From assembly GCA_016937975.1 (NCBI GenBank), contig JAFGVN010000021.1, forward strand, positions 1 through 64,000: a DNA stretch of 64,000 nucleotides. Direction: 5' to 3'. Origin of the DNA: Clostridia bacterium (GTDB taxonomy: Bacteria > Bacillota > Clostridia > Peptostreptococcales > Acidaminobacteraceae). Numbering within the stretch: position 1 is the stretch's first letter; every line of letters begins with the position of its first letter. Below are positions 52,615-61,751 of this stretch, in pieces. Below the pieces are notes generated by a model. The model ran no database searches. It saw only the letters and a program-made list of their open reading frames with translations, and was not told the DNA's origin. Position numbers and translations under genes: made by a program.

Positions 52615-54305
52615 AATTTAACGATTATCAATACCAAAGACCTGATATGGAACAATTTAAGGTTGCATTTGAAAAACTTTTAAAAGAATTTTCAGAAGGT
52701 CAAAATTTCGAAGCACAAGATGCAGCTATGGTGAAAATCAATGATTTGAGAAATGAGATGGAAACCATGATGACATTGGTTAGTATTCGCCATTCGGTAG
52801 ATACGACTGATGCATTTTACGAAGCAGAGAATGATTTCATTGATGAGAATGGTCCAGTTTATCAAGGTTTGGTAACGGATTATTACAAAGCATTAGTTGC
52901 TTCACCTTTTAAAAAGGAATTAAAGGATAAGTGGGGAAATCAAATCTTCACTGTTGCTGAATTGGCAGTAGATACCTTTAAACCAGAGATTCTTGAACTC
53001 CTTCAAAAGGAAAATAAACTGGGAAGTGAATATGTAAAATTGAGAGCAAGTGCAAAAATCATGTTTGAAGGTGAAGAACGCAACTTGTCTCAAATGGGTC
53101 CTTTTACACAATCCATGGAGCGTCAAACACGATATGATGCACATGTGGCAATATGTAAGTTCTACGAAGATAATGAAAGTGAATTCGACAGAATTTATGA
53201 TGAAATGGTAAAAGTAAGACATGAAATAGCAAACAAATTAGGTTATGAGAACTTCGTGGAATTAGGCTACAAACGTTTATTAAGATCTGATTATGATGCA
53301 AAGATGGTGAAAAACTATCGCGATCAAATCCTAGAGCATCTTGTACCATTGACAACAACATTGTACGACAAACAAGCTAAACGTTTAAAATTGGATACTT
53401 TGTCATTCCATGATGAAAGCCTTAGATTCTTAACAGGCAATGCGAAACCTCAGGGAAAACCAGAGTGGATTATTGAACAAGGTAAGACCATGTACGCTGA
53501 AATGTCTAAAGAAACCGATGAATTCTTTAGTTTTATGTTAGAACATCATTTAATGGATTTAGAAGCAAAAAAAGGTAAAGCGGGTGGTGGATACTGTACA
53601 TTCATTCCTAATTATAAAGCACCATTCATATTCTCAAATTTCAATGGTACTTCAGGTGATGTAGATGTATTGACGCATGAAGCTGGTCATGCTTTCCAAG
53701 TTTATTCAAGTCGTGAATATGCTTTGCCTGAATATATCTGGCCAACCCTTGAAGCTTGTGAAATTCACTCTATGAGTATGGAATTTTTTGCATGGCCATG
53801 GATGGAACATTTCTTCAAGCATCAAACCGCTAAATATAAATATAGTCATTTAACAGATGGTTTATTATTTATTCCTTATGGTGTAACCGTTGACGAGTTC
53901 CAGCATTTTGTTTATGAGAATCCCAATGCTACACCAGAGGAAAGAAAGGCAAAATGGGCAGAAATAGAAAAGAAATACTTGCCACACAGAACCTATGATA
54001 ATCTTCCATTATTGGAAAGAGGTGCATACTGGTATCGACAAGGTCATATATTCTCTGATCCTTTCTATTATATCGATTATACATTGGCTCAAGTGTGTGC
54101 TTATGAATTCTGGCATAAATCGAATCTGAATCGAGAGAAGGCTTGGGAAGATTATTTAAGATTATGTCAGGCTGGTGGTTCTAAGTCTTTCTTGGATTTA
54201 TTGAAAGTAGGACAATTAAATAATCCATTTGAAAATGGCAGTATCAAAAAAGTGGTTGATCCAATTCAGGAATGGTTAAAAACTGTGGATGATGAAAACT
54301 TATAA
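52611..54305 (+). CDS. M3-family oligoendopeptidase (PepF-type)
   Basis: The 564-aa zinc metallopeptidase has the M3 signature HEAGHAFQ near residue 356 and the downstream Glu in LEACEIHSMSMEFF. It degrades short peptides in the cytosol. AAGGAGGAACA lies in the end of the deacetylase gene, and the 4-nt overlap implies translational coupling. A bidirectional terminator follows. Confidence 0.93.
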   Translation: MKFNDYQYQRPDMEQFKVAFEKLLKEFSEGQNFEAQDAAMVKINDLRNEMETMMTLVSIRHSVDTTDAFYEAENDFIDENGPVYQGLVTDYYKALVASPFKKELKDKWGNQIFTVAELAVDTFKPEILELLQKENKLGSEYVKLRASAKIMFEGEERNLSQMGPFTQSMERQTRYDAHVAICKFYEDNESEFDRIYDEMVKVRHEIANKLGYENFVELGYKRLLRSDYDAKMVKNYRDQILEHLVPLTTTLYDKQAKRLKLDTLSFHDESLRFLTGNAKPQGKPEWIIEQGKTMYAEMSKETDEFFSFMLEHHLMDLEAKKGKAGGGYCTFIPNYKAPFIFSNFNGTSGDVDVLTHEAGHAFQVYSSREYALPEYIWPTLEACEIHSMSMEFFAWPWMEHFFKHQTAKYKYSHLTDGLLFIPYGVTVDEFQHFVYENPNATPEERKAKWAEIEKKYLPHRTYDNLPLLERGAYWYRQGHIFSDPFYYIDYTLAQVCAYEFWHKSNLNREKAWEDYLRLCQAGGSKSFLDLLKVGQLNNPFENGSIKKVVDPIQEWLKTVDDENL

Positions 54306-54329
54306 AAATAATTAATTTAAAAAAATAGA

Positions 54330-54365
54330 AAAATAGAGGTAACCCAATGGGATACCTCTATTTTT
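54330..54365. terminator. Bidirectional terminator between pepF and ydcZ genes
   Basis: AAAATAGAGGTA / TACCTCTATTTT (12 bp) with A-tract and T-tract on opposite sides. It serves the convergent units on both strands and overlaps the 3' end of the minus-strand gene. Confidence 0.9.
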
Positions 54366-54792
54366 CTTGTATGGGTTTACTATAAAGCAAGACTGCACTT
54401 ACAATGAGTATGATGCCTATAATTGAAGTGAAGGATAAAACTTCATTAAAAATAAAATAATCCATAAGGACTGCGGCAATGGTCTGTCCCACCAATATCA
54501 GCAGGGTTGAAATCAAAACCTTTGTCTTTGAAAAGGTATAATTGCTTAAAGCAACAAATGTTGCACCGAAAAATCCACCTAACAATGGAAATAGGCCTAT
54601 ATGAAATACTTCTGTTGTAAAGAGAGAACCTTTATGAAAGGTTAAGAGAAGCATTAACGTAACACCTAATAAGCCTGCCACGTGATTGATCACATTGCTT
54701 TGAAAGACACCAACATGTTTTGATAACAACATATTTAAAGTTTTTGTAGAGATGAAAATCATCCCTGTAACAAGACTAAGTAATAAAATCAT
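54358..54792 (-). CDS. YdcZ/DUF606 half-transporter (second copy)
   Basis: The 144-aa, five-helix DMT-superfamily protein belongs to DUF606 (YdcZ). It resembles its upstream neighbour in length and layout, which suggests a heterodimeric half-transporter pair. The substrate is unknown. GGGGAG precedes its ATG; the gap to the first copy is 10 nt. Confidence 0.85.
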   Translation of the reverse strand: MILLLSLVTGMIFISTKTLNMLLSKHVGVFQSNVINHVAGLLGVTLMLLLTFHKGSLFTTEVFHIGLFPLLGGFFGATFVALSNYTFSKTKVLISTLLILVGQTIAAVLMDYFIFNEVLSFTSIIGIILIVSAVLLYSKPIQEK

Positions 54793-54802
54793 AAATACTC
54801 CC

Positions 54803-55243
54803 CTATAGCATTAAACAACAGACACCAGAACTCATCATTGCCATGGCTATAAATTGCTGTTTGCCCATTTTAACTTTCTCAAATCCAAACCAACCAAAAT
54901 GATCAATAAAGAAAGAGGCGAGAAATTGACCTGCAATAATCCCAGTAGAAACTAAAAAAACGCCAACTTGCTGTACTTGATAAGAGATCAAAACCACTGC
55001 AAAAGAGCCTATAAAACCACCTAATAACAAATAGGGTTGTTTTTTGAGGATAGTTCTCACAGAAACATATTTTCCCTTATTAAACCACCTAAAGTAAAGC
55101 AGAGAGGTTGATAAACCAATGAGATGAATCATCAAAACACTGGGCAACAAGCCTAAATGATTTGCGAGTTGTGCATTTGCACCATTAATGGTTGCAGTAA
55201 ATACCCCCATTACTAAAATAATAAGATACAGTTTTTTATTCAT
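54803..55243 (-). CDS. YdcZ/DUF606 half-transporter (first copy)
   Basis: The 146-aa, five-helix DUF606 protein (NGANAQLANHLGLLPSVLMIHLIG) is the first of two tandem half-transporters. Its start overlaps the end of the regulator gene by 8 nt, so regulator and transporter are translationally coupled. AGGAGG is inside the regulator end. Confidence 0.85.
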   Translation of the reverse strand: MNKKLYLIILVMGVFTATINGANAQLANHLGLLPSVLMIHLIGLSTSLLYFRWFNKGKYVSVRTILKKQPYLLLGGFIGSFAVVLISYQVQQVGVFLVSTGIIAGQFLASFFIDHFGWFGFEKVKMGKQQFIAMAMMSSGVCCLML

Positions 55244-55931
55244 AAAAGCCTCCTGATAATGTCTTTAACTGTTCATAGTTGATAATGGTAAAGCTGTTTT
55301 TGTTTTTTTGTATAATTTTTTCATCGCATAATTCTTGTACTACCCTGTTTAAGTGCCTGTAACTGGTACCTAGGAATGTGGCTAAGTCCGTTAAATGTTC
55401 AAAGCGGATTTCATCTATGGTATCTGCATCTATTGGTGTTGCTGTCGATATAAGATAACTTGCTAAACGACTTTTAAAAGGGTATGTTGCGTTAATGGAT
55501 GCTGTATTAGAGCAATTGTGAAGTTTTCTGCTTAATTGTCGAATGATGTATTTATAAAATACCAAATCTTCCTTTGCGTGTTCTTCTAAAGCTTTAAAAG
55601 GAATTTTTATGACTTTACATTGGTGTAATGCTTGAACGTTGCTCGAAACAATTTTTTGTTCCTGCAACAATTCAACGGATCCCAGCTCAGTCAAAGGGTG
55701 GACAATCCTTAGTAACAGGGATTTTCCGTTTTCTAGGGTTAAAAAGATTTTTACTTTCCCTTCGACAACAAAATAGAAATCCTTCATGAGATCCCCTGTG
55801 TTCAGAAGCATTTCGTTATAGGGATACTGGCACAAAGTCATGTAGGGTGTCATATCTTTTTCAAAGAATTGATGAATATTATATTTTGAAACATAATGTT
55901 TTAATTGATTCGAATCTTGGATTATTTTCAT
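55236..55931 (-). CDS. YeiL-like Crp/Fnr-family regulator
   Basis: The 231-aa protein has a cyclic-nucleotide-binding-like domain (about 20-140; LLNTGDLMKDFYFVVEGKVKIF) and a C-terminal winged helix (about 165-225; FEHLTDLATFLGTSYRHLNRVVQEL). It resembles YeiL and lacks the cysteines of an Fnr iron-sulfur cluster at the N terminus. It heads an operon with two DUF606 transporters and probably controls them. A perfect palindrome about 45 nt upstream of its start is a likely operator. Confidence 0.88.
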   Translation of the reverse strand: MKIIQDSNQLKHYVSKYNIHQFFEKDMTPYMTLCQYPYNEMLLNTGDLMKDFYFVVEGKVKIFLTLENGKSLLLRIVHPLTELGSVELLQEQKIVSSNVQALHQCKVIKIPFKALEEHAKEDLVFYKYIIRQLSRKLHNCSNTASINATYPFKSRLASYLISTATPIDADTIDEIRFEHLTDLATFLGTSYRHLNRVVQELCDEKIIQKNKNSFTIINYEQLKTLSGGFYE

Positions 55932-55976
55932 TTCTGCCTCCTAAGGTTATTATATGAATATTTTACCCAATTGATT

Positions 55977-55990
55977 AGGACATATGTCCT
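55977..55990. promoter_or_regulatory. 14-bp perfect palindrome AGGACATATGTCCT
   Basis: The sequence is fully self-complementary and lies in the divergent region between the YeiL-like regulator and gpx, adjacent to the gpx -35. It has the symmetry expected of a Crp/Fnr-type dimer site. Assignment to the neighbouring regulator is an inference. Confidence 0.5.
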
Positions 55991-55992
55991 AT

Positions 55993-56021
55993 TTGACAAT
56001 TAAATTTTATTTGATTATAAT
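55993..56021 (+). promoter_or_regulatory. Consensus sigma-A promoter for gpx-ohrR
   Basis: TTGACA (55993-55998), a 17-nt spacer and TATAAT (56016-56021): both hexamers match the consensus exactly. Such a strong promoter normally needs a repressor, and two OhrR-like boxes flank it. Confidence 0.9.
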
Positions 56022-56042
56022 AGTTGTATAAAATTAAATTGT
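55996..56042. promoter_or_regulatory. Pair of OhrR-like operator boxes
   Basis: ACAATTAAATTTTA (55996-56009, over the -35) and TAAAATTAAATTGT (56029-56042, at the transcript start) are inverted copies with 13 of 14 matches. Both resemble the A/T-rich OhrR operator of B. subtilis (TACAATT-AAATTGTA). The OhrR homologue encoded in the same transcript would give autoregulation. Confidence 0.6.
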
Positions 56043-56066
56043 GCACAATCTATTTTAGGAGGTATT

Positions 56067-56540
56067 ATGTCAATTTATGATTTTGAAGCATTAAACATGG
56101 ATGATGAAGTCGTATCTTTGGAAGCATATAAAGGTAAGGTACTTTTGATCGTCAATACGGCAAGTAAATGTGGTTTTACACCTCAATTTAAGGGATTAGA
56201 ATCCATTTATGAAACTTACAAGGCCCAAGGACTTGAAATCATTGGTTTTCCATGTAATCAGTTTAAGGAACAAGATCCAGGCTCTAACGCAGAAATTAAA
56301 TCTTTTTGTGAATTGAATTATGGCGTTACTTTTGAAATTTTTCAAAAGATTGATGTTAAAGGTCCAAATCAACATCCACTTTATGGCTACTTGACTGAAA
56401 ATACAAAAGGCCTACTGGGTGAAGAAATCAAATGGAATTTTACAAAATTTTTAATAGATCGGGAAGGCAATATTGTTAAAAGGTTTGGACCTCAGGTAAA
56501 ACCTGAAAAAATGATAAAATCCATAGAGGGCTTGTTGTAA
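56067..56540 (+). CDS. Glutathione peroxidase-family thiol peroxidase
   Basis: A 157-aa Gpx-family enzyme that reduces hydroperoxides. It has the peroxidatic Cys35 in [10 protein letters not shown] (Cys rather than Sec), [12 protein letters not shown] near 63 (resolving Cys in thioredoxin-dependent members) and WNFTKFLID near 124. In bacteria without glutathione such enzymes use thioredoxin; the TrxB/PDO genes here could supply it. AGGAGG precedes the ATG. Confidence 0.93.
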   Translation: MSIYDFEALNMDDEVVSLEAYKGKVLLIVNTASKCGFTPQFKGLESIYETYKAQGLEIIGFPCNQFKEQDPGSNAEIKSFCELNYGVTFEIFQKIDVKGPNQHPLYGYLTENTKGLLGEEIKWNFTKFLIDREGNIVKRFGPQVKPEKMIKSIEGLL

Positions 56541-56541
56541 A

Positions 56542-56967
56542 ATGCATGAATTATTAAAACTGGACAACCAATTATGCTTTCAACTCTATACGGCAAATCG
56601 GTTAATGACCAGATTGTACAAGCCACTATTAGATCCTTATCAACTCACGTATCCACAATATCTGGTTTTACTGGTACTCTTTGAGACGGACAATATTAGT
56701 GTAAAGGATTTAGGAGAGAAGTTGTACTTGGATTCAGGGACCCTAACGCCAGTATTAAAACGTATGGAAAGCTGCGGATTCATTGAAAGAGTCCGATCCA
56801 AAGATGATGAAAGAAAATTAGAGATTGCATTAACTTTCCTTGGCAAGAATCTTGAAGCACAACTATTGGAAGTACCCTTAAAACTCTGTCAGAAATATAC
56901 AATGCCTTTAGAAGAGGCGATAAAATTGAGAGAGACCTTAAAGAAATTAAATCAATGGATGTTATAG
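56542..56967 (+). CDS. OhrR/MarR-family organic peroxide sensor
   Basis: A 141-aa winged-helix regulator of the OhrR subgroup: the reactive cysteine is at Cys12 in LDNQLCFQLYTANR, followed by LTYPQYLVLLVLFE, the HTH LYLDSGTLTPVLKRME and the wing RSKDDERK. Oxidation of the Cys releases DNA and turns on peroxide defence. The ATG is one base after the gpx stop, so the sensor and enzyme are co-translated. Confidence 0.93.
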   Translation: MHELLKLDNQLCFQLYTANRLMTRLYKPLLDPYQLTYPQYLVLLVLFETDNISVKDLGEKLYLDSGTLTPVLKRMESCGFIERVRSKDDERKLEIALTFLGKNLEAQLLEVPLKLCQKYTMPLEEAIKLRETLKKLNQWML

Positions 56968-56988
56968 GCTGAGTTAAGCCTATTTTTC
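56964..56988 (+). terminator. Terminator after gpx-ohrR
   Basis: ATAGGCT / AGCCTAT with a 6-nt loop and TTTTCTT; it overlaps the ohrR stop codon. Confidence 0.8.
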
Positions 56989-57121
56989 TTAGAATAAAAT
57001 CTTGTTCTAAAATATTTTTTACTTGGAATTGCACTGAGTTATCATAGAAATTTATGTAACTTTATTCATGGACTCATATGAAATTACCTTATTTCAGTGT
57101 ATAATTAAATGAGGTGTTCAC

Positions 57122-58459
57122 ATGAATATATTTGTTATTAATGCTAGTCCAAAAAAAGAAAGTAGCATTACTTTCCACCATGTATTGTTCTTACAAAAGC
57201 ACTTTAAGAATCTTCATTTTGAATATTATCATTTAAGAAAAGAAGCTTTGAATGAAAATGAAATAGAAGAATTAATCAACCAAATGGCAGTGAATGATTT
57301 GGTATTATTTGCATATCCTGTTTATACAATGTCTGTGCCATATGGATTAATGCAGTTAATGGGGCAGCTTTTATCCCATACCAGCCGATATAAATTGATC
57401 CATGTGAATGTCAGTCAAATCTCAACCTCCAAGTTTCTCTTTGACAATTTGGCCCATGAATATATGGCAGCTTGTTTTAGAGATATGGATATGACCCTTT
57501 TAAATACGCATTCTGCAGAGCGGGAAGATTTGCTGAGTAATCAAGGGAAAAAGCATTTGATTGCATACATGGATGAAGTGGTTTATCAGATTAAGACACA
57601 GTATAAAAAGACCCATGATCCTTATATACGAGAGGTGAATCAAAATCCATTTGCCTATGAGATTTTACCAGAAAAGCATAAGGAACCTGAAGACATTTTG
57701 GTGATTTACAATGCTGAAGATTACTCGGAATCTTTAAAAAACATGATTGCCGCATTTGAAAATATCTGTAGGTATAGAGTGCATTTGCTGGATTTGTCCA
57801 ATCATTCTTTTAAAAGCGGTTGTTCTGGGTGTATGGTTTGTCAGTTAACCCATAAATGTACTTTAAATGATGGGTTTGAAGCTATGTATCAAGAAAAAAT
57901 TGCAAATTCAAAGGTTGTACTTATAGCATCGGATATTAGATATCATCATTTAGATAAGGTTTTTAAGCTCTTGGATGAGAGATTGTTCTTAAAATCTCAC
58001 TACATTGAAACCAAAAGAAAAGCAATGGGATACTTGTTAACAGGTTCTCTCGACCAAAATCAACACCTGCTAATGGCTCTGAAAGCACATACGTCATTTA
58101 GAAATATCTATAATCTGGGTTATGTTTTGCATAATGAACATACCTTGAATGCAATTGAAAATTTATGTGACCAAGTCACATATTTTATAAAAAAAACCCC
58201 TGAAGCACCTCAAGATTTTTATGGTGTGGCAGGTATGAAACTTTATGAAGATATTGTTTATAGAAATAGAGGCTTCCTAAGAACTGAACATCGTTTTCTA
58301 AAGAAAAATAAATTCTATGATTTTCCAAAGAAGTCTTTCTTTAAGCAGCAAGCTATGAAAATTATGATGAAATCCATTTTACATAAACCGGAAGCCGAAC
58401 AAGGTAGAATGTTGAATGAATTTTTATTACAACCTTATAAGAAAGAAATTGATTATTAG
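57122..58459 (+). CDS. Tandem flavodoxin-fold protein with an Fe-S flavoprotein motif
   Basis: The 445-aa protein has two NADPH-dependent FMN reductase/flavodoxin-like units. The first (about 1-175) starts MNIFVINASPKKESS and has AYPVYTMSVPYGLMQLM near 62. The second (about 195-370) has GCSGCMVCQLTHKCTLNDG near 230, the compact cysteine motif of iron-sulfur flavoproteins (Isf), but lacks the usual NGSPR start. A C-terminal helical tail (about 375-445) is unassigned. It probably transfers electrons through FMN and [4Fe-4S]. GAGGTG precedes the ATG. Confidence 0.8.
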   Translation: MNIFVINASPKKESSITFHHVLFLQKHFKNLHFEYYHLRKEALNENEIEELINQMAVNDLVLFAYPVYTMSVPYGLMQLMGQLLSHTSRYKLIHVNVSQISTSKFLFDNLAHEYMAACFRDMDMTLLNTHSAEREDLLSNQGKKHLIAYMDEVVYQIKTQYKKTHDPYIREVNQNPFAYEILPEKHKEPEDILVIYNAEDYSESLKNMIAAFENICRYRVHLLDLSNHSFKSGCSGCMVCQLTHKCTLNDGFEAMYQEKIANSKVVLIASDIRYHHLDKVFKLLDERLFLKSHYIETKRKAMGYLLTGSLDQNQHLLMALKAHTSFRNIYNLGYVLHNEHTLNAIENLCDQVTYFIKKTPEAPQDFYGVAGMKLYEDIVYRNRGFLRTEHRFLKKNKFYDFPKKSFFKQQAMKIMMKSILHKPEAEQGRMLNEFLLQPYKKEIDY

Positions 58460-58467
58460 GAGCGTAA

Positions 58468-59265
58468 ATGAAAAATAAAAGAAGTGTGATCTGGATATTT
58501 GCAATTAGCTATGGTTTAATCATGCTTTTGTTTTTCAGCACAGAGAAAATTGAGAACAATACATTGCCAAATCTAAAATTAAATTATACAAAATCCAGTC
58601 GTGGGGTAGATGTAAATACTTTCTTTGATAAGACTGCAGTGATGGAATACGCCTCAGGATTAATAAAAAATCCTCATATGCGATTGGCTGAGGATCAGAA
58701 TGATGTCATCTATCGGTTTAGCATGCTTGAATTAGAGCAGGAGGAACTTAAGGATTTGGCAGAGACGGATTTGCATATCACTTATTTTTATGATGGCTAT
58801 CTGGGTTATAACATGCTAATGAACTATTTTTCTAAAAAAAGTGCTTTATTATGGGAACCCAATCAACTAAGGGAATTTAGTGAAATAGTAACCTTGGATA
58901 CTTTAAGTAAAATTGAAGATTTGGCAATCGATGACCAGTTCCTTGGAGCTTATGATGTTTATACAATTGTGGAGGACAACAGCTATAATCCTATGAGTGT
59001 CATTAGAGGTTTTTATGACGAATCAGGTCGATATGGTGTAATGTACCACAAAGCAACTATTTTTATTGATTTGGATTATGATGGCTCTTTAGATTATAGT
59101 TATCATTATGAGAACAAGATGATGGTACAAACCATTTTATTAAATCAAAATAGTTTGTATCAAAACTTCTATAAAGTGATTTATGAAAACAACCTAGAAA
59201 AAAAACGGTGGGATATTACATTTGATGACACCGAGTATATGATTTTAAAACAGGAGGAACAATGA
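58468..59265 (+). CDS. Signal-anchored protein of unknown function
   Basis: The 265-aa protein has one N-terminal membrane anchor (about 7-25, [16 protein letters not shown]) and an otherwise hydrophilic, Tyr- and Asp-rich extracytoplasmic domain without cysteines, repeats or a motif I recognise. It lies 8 nt after the tandem flavodoxin gene and overlaps xth by 4 nt, so it belongs to that operon. Function unknown. Confidence 0.65.
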   Translation: MKNKRSVIWIFAISYGLIMLLFFSTEKIENNTLPNLKLNYTKSSRGVDVNTFFDKTAVMEYASGLIKNPHMRLAEDQNDVIYRFSMLELEQEELKDLAETDLHITYFYDGYLGYNMLMNYFSKKSALLWEPNQLREFSEIVTLDTLSKIEDLAIDDQFLGAYDVYTIVEDNSYNPMSVIRGFYDESGRYGVMYHKATIFIDLDYDGSLDYSYHYENKMMVQTILLNQNSLYQNFYKVIYENNLEKKRWDITFDDTEYMILKQEEQ

Positions 59266-60014
59266 AGTTTGTATCGTGGAATGTTAATGGTTTAAGAGCA
59301 GTTATGACAAAGGGATTTATGGATTATTTTAATTCAGTTGATGCAGATATATTTTGTTTGCAAGAAATAAAACTTCAAGAAGGTCAAATTGAAATGGAAC
59401 TTGAAGGTTATCATCAATATTATAATTATGCTGTTAAAAAAGGGTATTCTGGTACTGCGATATTTACAAAAGAGAAGCCTCTGTCAGTAACATATGGCAT
59501 TCAGATGGAAGAACATGATCAAGAGGGCCGTGTGATTACTGCTGAATATGAAGATTACTATTTTGTCACATGTTATACACCGAATGCGAAAAGAGATCTT
59601 GAAAGACTTGATTATAGACAAGTTTGGGAAGATGATTTCAGAAACTATTTGAATACTTTAAAGGCGACGAAACCAGTCGTGCTTTGTGGAGACTTAAATG
59701 TAGCGCATAAGGAAATTGACTTAAGAAACCCAAAAACCAACAGAAAAAATGCAGGCTTTACAGATGAAGAAAGAGCTAAAATGACAGAACTTCTTGAAGA
59801 TGGTTATATTGACACCTTTAGATATTTTTATCCGGAACTTGAAGGTGCATACTCTTGGTGGTCCTATATGGGGAAGGCAAGAGCCAACAATACAGGTTGG
59901 AGAATCGATTATTTTATTGTTTCTGAAGGGTTGAAGGATCGTATAGAGGATGCTGAGATTCATGCTGATGTTATGGGGAGTGATCACTGCCCAGTGGTGT
60001 TGTATATGAAATAG
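59262..60014 (+). CDS. xth: Exodeoxyribonuclease III
   Basis: The 250-aa AP endonuclease/3'-5' exonuclease has the ExoIII motifs WNVNGLRA (start), [10 protein letters not shown] near 33, [16 protein letters not shown] near 145 and [11 protein letters not shown] at the C terminus, with catalytic Asp and His. It repairs abasic sites and blocked 3' ends. AGGAGGAACA precedes the ATG inside the previous gene end. Confidence 0.95.
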   Translation: MKFVSWNVNGLRAVMTKGFMDYFNSVDADIFCLQEIKLQEGQIEMELEGYHQYYNYAVKKGYSGTAIFTKEKPLSVTYGIQMEEHDQEGRVITAEYEDYYFVTCYTPNAKRDLERLDYRQVWEDDFRNYLNTLKATKPVVLCGDLNVAHKEIDLRNPKTNRKNAGFTDEERAKMTELLEDGYIDTFRYFYPELEGAYSWWSYMGKARANNTGWRIDYFIVSEGLKDRIEDAEIHADVMGSDHCPVVLYMK

Positions 60015-60023
60015 GGAGGAACC

Positions 60024-61136
60024 ATGGATTTGAATATTACCACTTATAATCATTATCGAACTGAAATGAAATTTAAAATCACTCTGGTTTATTCCATTGT
60101 GTCTTTACTGGCATGTGTCATGTATGCTATTTCGTTCATTGCTATTGGTGCAAATATTGCAGCTTTTGTCATGATGGTTGGTGGCTTTATTTTTACGACG
60201 GTTGTAGGATTGTTAAGACGTGGTATTACCTTGTTCACAAGATATATTGCAATACTAACATCCATGTCTTTGGTATTCATTCAATCCGTTTTTTTCTTTG
60301 GTAAGGATTTTGGTTTTCATTTTCAGCTGTTTCCACTTTTAGTGGTGATATTCCTCTTAATGGACTTTACACTCATATTTGAAAGATACAGTATCTATAT
60401 CTTAACGTTAATGTCATTACTGTTGTTTTTCTTCTGTGATACAGTCTTCTTTGATTCCTTGTCAATTTCTTACGCAAAGTATGCAGGTTTTCATTATGCC
60501 ATGGTCATTATCATTTCTTTTGGAGGTATGTTGGTTCTATTGTATTATTTGTCCTCTGAAATGTTTTCTACAAAAGATATGCTTTACAATATGGCGACAG
60601 TAGATATGTTGACGGAGCTTTACAACAGAAGAACTTTTATAAAAAGAGGTGAGGAGTTTTTCAAAATAGCGTCAAGAGGTGGCAATGGCTTTTCCGTGAT
60701 TATTTTCGATGTGGACTCTTTTAAATCTGTCAATGATGAATATGGTCATATTGTTGGTGATAAAGTATTAAAAGAACTTTCTGCTTTAGCGAGAAGCCTT
60801 GTAAGAGAAACGGATGTCATTGGGCGATATGGTGGTGAGGAATTCGCAATTCTATTGCCTAATACAAATGCAGAACAAGCTGCAATTGTTGCAGAAAAAC
60901 TTCGCTTTGAAATAGAAAAATATGAGGTTCATGTTCAACCCTATAAAATAAATCGCACCATTAGCTTAGGTATAATGGCATTTGATTTAAAAATAAGTTC
61001 ATTTAGTGATATGATGGACAAAGCTGACAAAGCCATGTATAAGTCCAAATCCAGTGGTAAAAATATGATTACAATATTTGATGGCTCTGATATGTTTTAT
61101 AAAGAGAAAAGAGTGGTTTATGAATTGGATCGTTAA
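60024..61136 (+). CDS. Membrane diguanylate cyclase (GGDEF)
   Basis: The 370-aa protein has about six membrane helices (about 15-185) and a GGDEF domain (about 195-360) with active GGEEF near residue 271 and the I-site RETD five residues earlier. It should synthesise c-di-GMP with product inhibition. The membrane part has no recognised sensor family. It is 9 nt after xth. It is the second cyclase in the window; no EAL or HD-GYP phosphodiesterase is present here. Confidence 0.92.
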   Translation: MDLNITTYNHYRTEMKFKITLVYSIVSLLACVMYAISFIAIGANIAAFVMMVGGFIFTTVVGLLRRGITLFTRYIAILTSMSLVFIQSVFFFGKDFGFHFQLFPLLVVIFLLMDFTLIFERYSIYILTLMSLLLFFFCDTVFFDSLSISYAKYAGFHYAMVIIISFGGMLVLLYYLSSEMFSTKDMLYNMATVDMLTELYNRRTFIKRGEEFFKIASRGGNGFSVIIFDVDSFKSVNDEYGHIVGDKVLKELSALARSLVRETDVIGRYGGEEFAILLPNTNAEQAAIVAEKLRFEIEKYEVHVQPYKINRTISLGIMAFDLKISSFSDMMDKADKAMYKSKSSGKNMITIFDGSDMFYKEKRVVYELDR

Positions 61137-61554
61137 ACACTTTGAAACCTTAACATTAAAGGAATTATATGATTTTCTTACTTTGAGATCAGCGGTATTT
61201 GTCTTAGAGCAGGAATGTCCTTACCAGGATGTTGATGGCAAAGATGAGGATGCCTATCATGTGATGGGATATGAGGGTGATAATCTAGTCGCTTATTGTC
61301 GGTTGTTAAAACCAGGAATTTCATATGAGGAGGCATCTATTGGCAGAGTGATTGTAAAAGCATCTGCTAGAAAATCAGGATTGGGAAAGACACTCATGAA
61401 TCATGCCTTGAATTTTTTAAAGGACGAACATCATATTAGAATCTCAGCACAAGCCTATCTAAAAGAATTTTACTCTGATCTGGGCTTTGAGCAAGTTTCT
61501 GAGATATATTTGGAAGATAATATTCCTCATATAGAGATGTTATATAAAACTTGA
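61120..61554 (+). CDS. ElaA-like GNAT acetyltransferase
   Basis: The 144-aa GNAT protein has the ElaA-like start (LYDFLTLRSAVFVLEQECPYQDVDGKD) and the acetyl-CoA loop RKSGLGKTLM near 98. The substrate is unknown. I use ATG 61120 (MNWIVKHFETLTL), which matches the family; the open frame extends back to 61078. The start overlaps the end of the GGDEF gene by 17 nt and its ribosome site is weak (AGAG). Confidence 0.85.
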   Translation: MNWIVKHFETLTLKELYDFLTLRSAVFVLEQECPYQDVDGKDEDAYHVMGYEGDNLVAYCRLLKPGISYEEASIGRVIVKASARKSGLGKTLMNHALNFLKDEHHIRISAQAYLKEFYSDLGFEQVSEIYLEDNIPHIEMLYKT

Positions 61555-61588
61555 TTTAATAAATAATGTGTGGTATATTAATACAGAT

Positions 61589-61669
61589 AAAAGTCTTTAA
61601 TGAAATGCGAGTCGTTTCAAAGACAGGTGATGTCAATTGGACTTTTGTTACGCGCAAAAGTCTTTTTTT
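61589..61669 (+). promoter_or_regulatory. Attenuator-like leader of uraA
   Basis: Three alternative pairings are visible. A terminator GACTTTTG (61640-61647) / CAAAAGTC (61655-61662) is followed by seven T. AAAAGTC (61589-61595) can take the place of the terminator 3' arm and make an antiterminator. A hairpin GTCTTT (61593-61598) / AAAGAC (61619-61624), with inner GAAA/TTTC, would block that antiterminator. No PyrR-binding consensus is seen in the loop, so the sensor is unknown. Confidence 0.6.
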
Positions 61670-61751
61670 ATGATTTGCGTGCATTTTGATGAAAATCAAA
61701 AAGATAGAATAAGTACTTTAAAATGATCCTGTGAGATCAAAAGGAGGCAAA

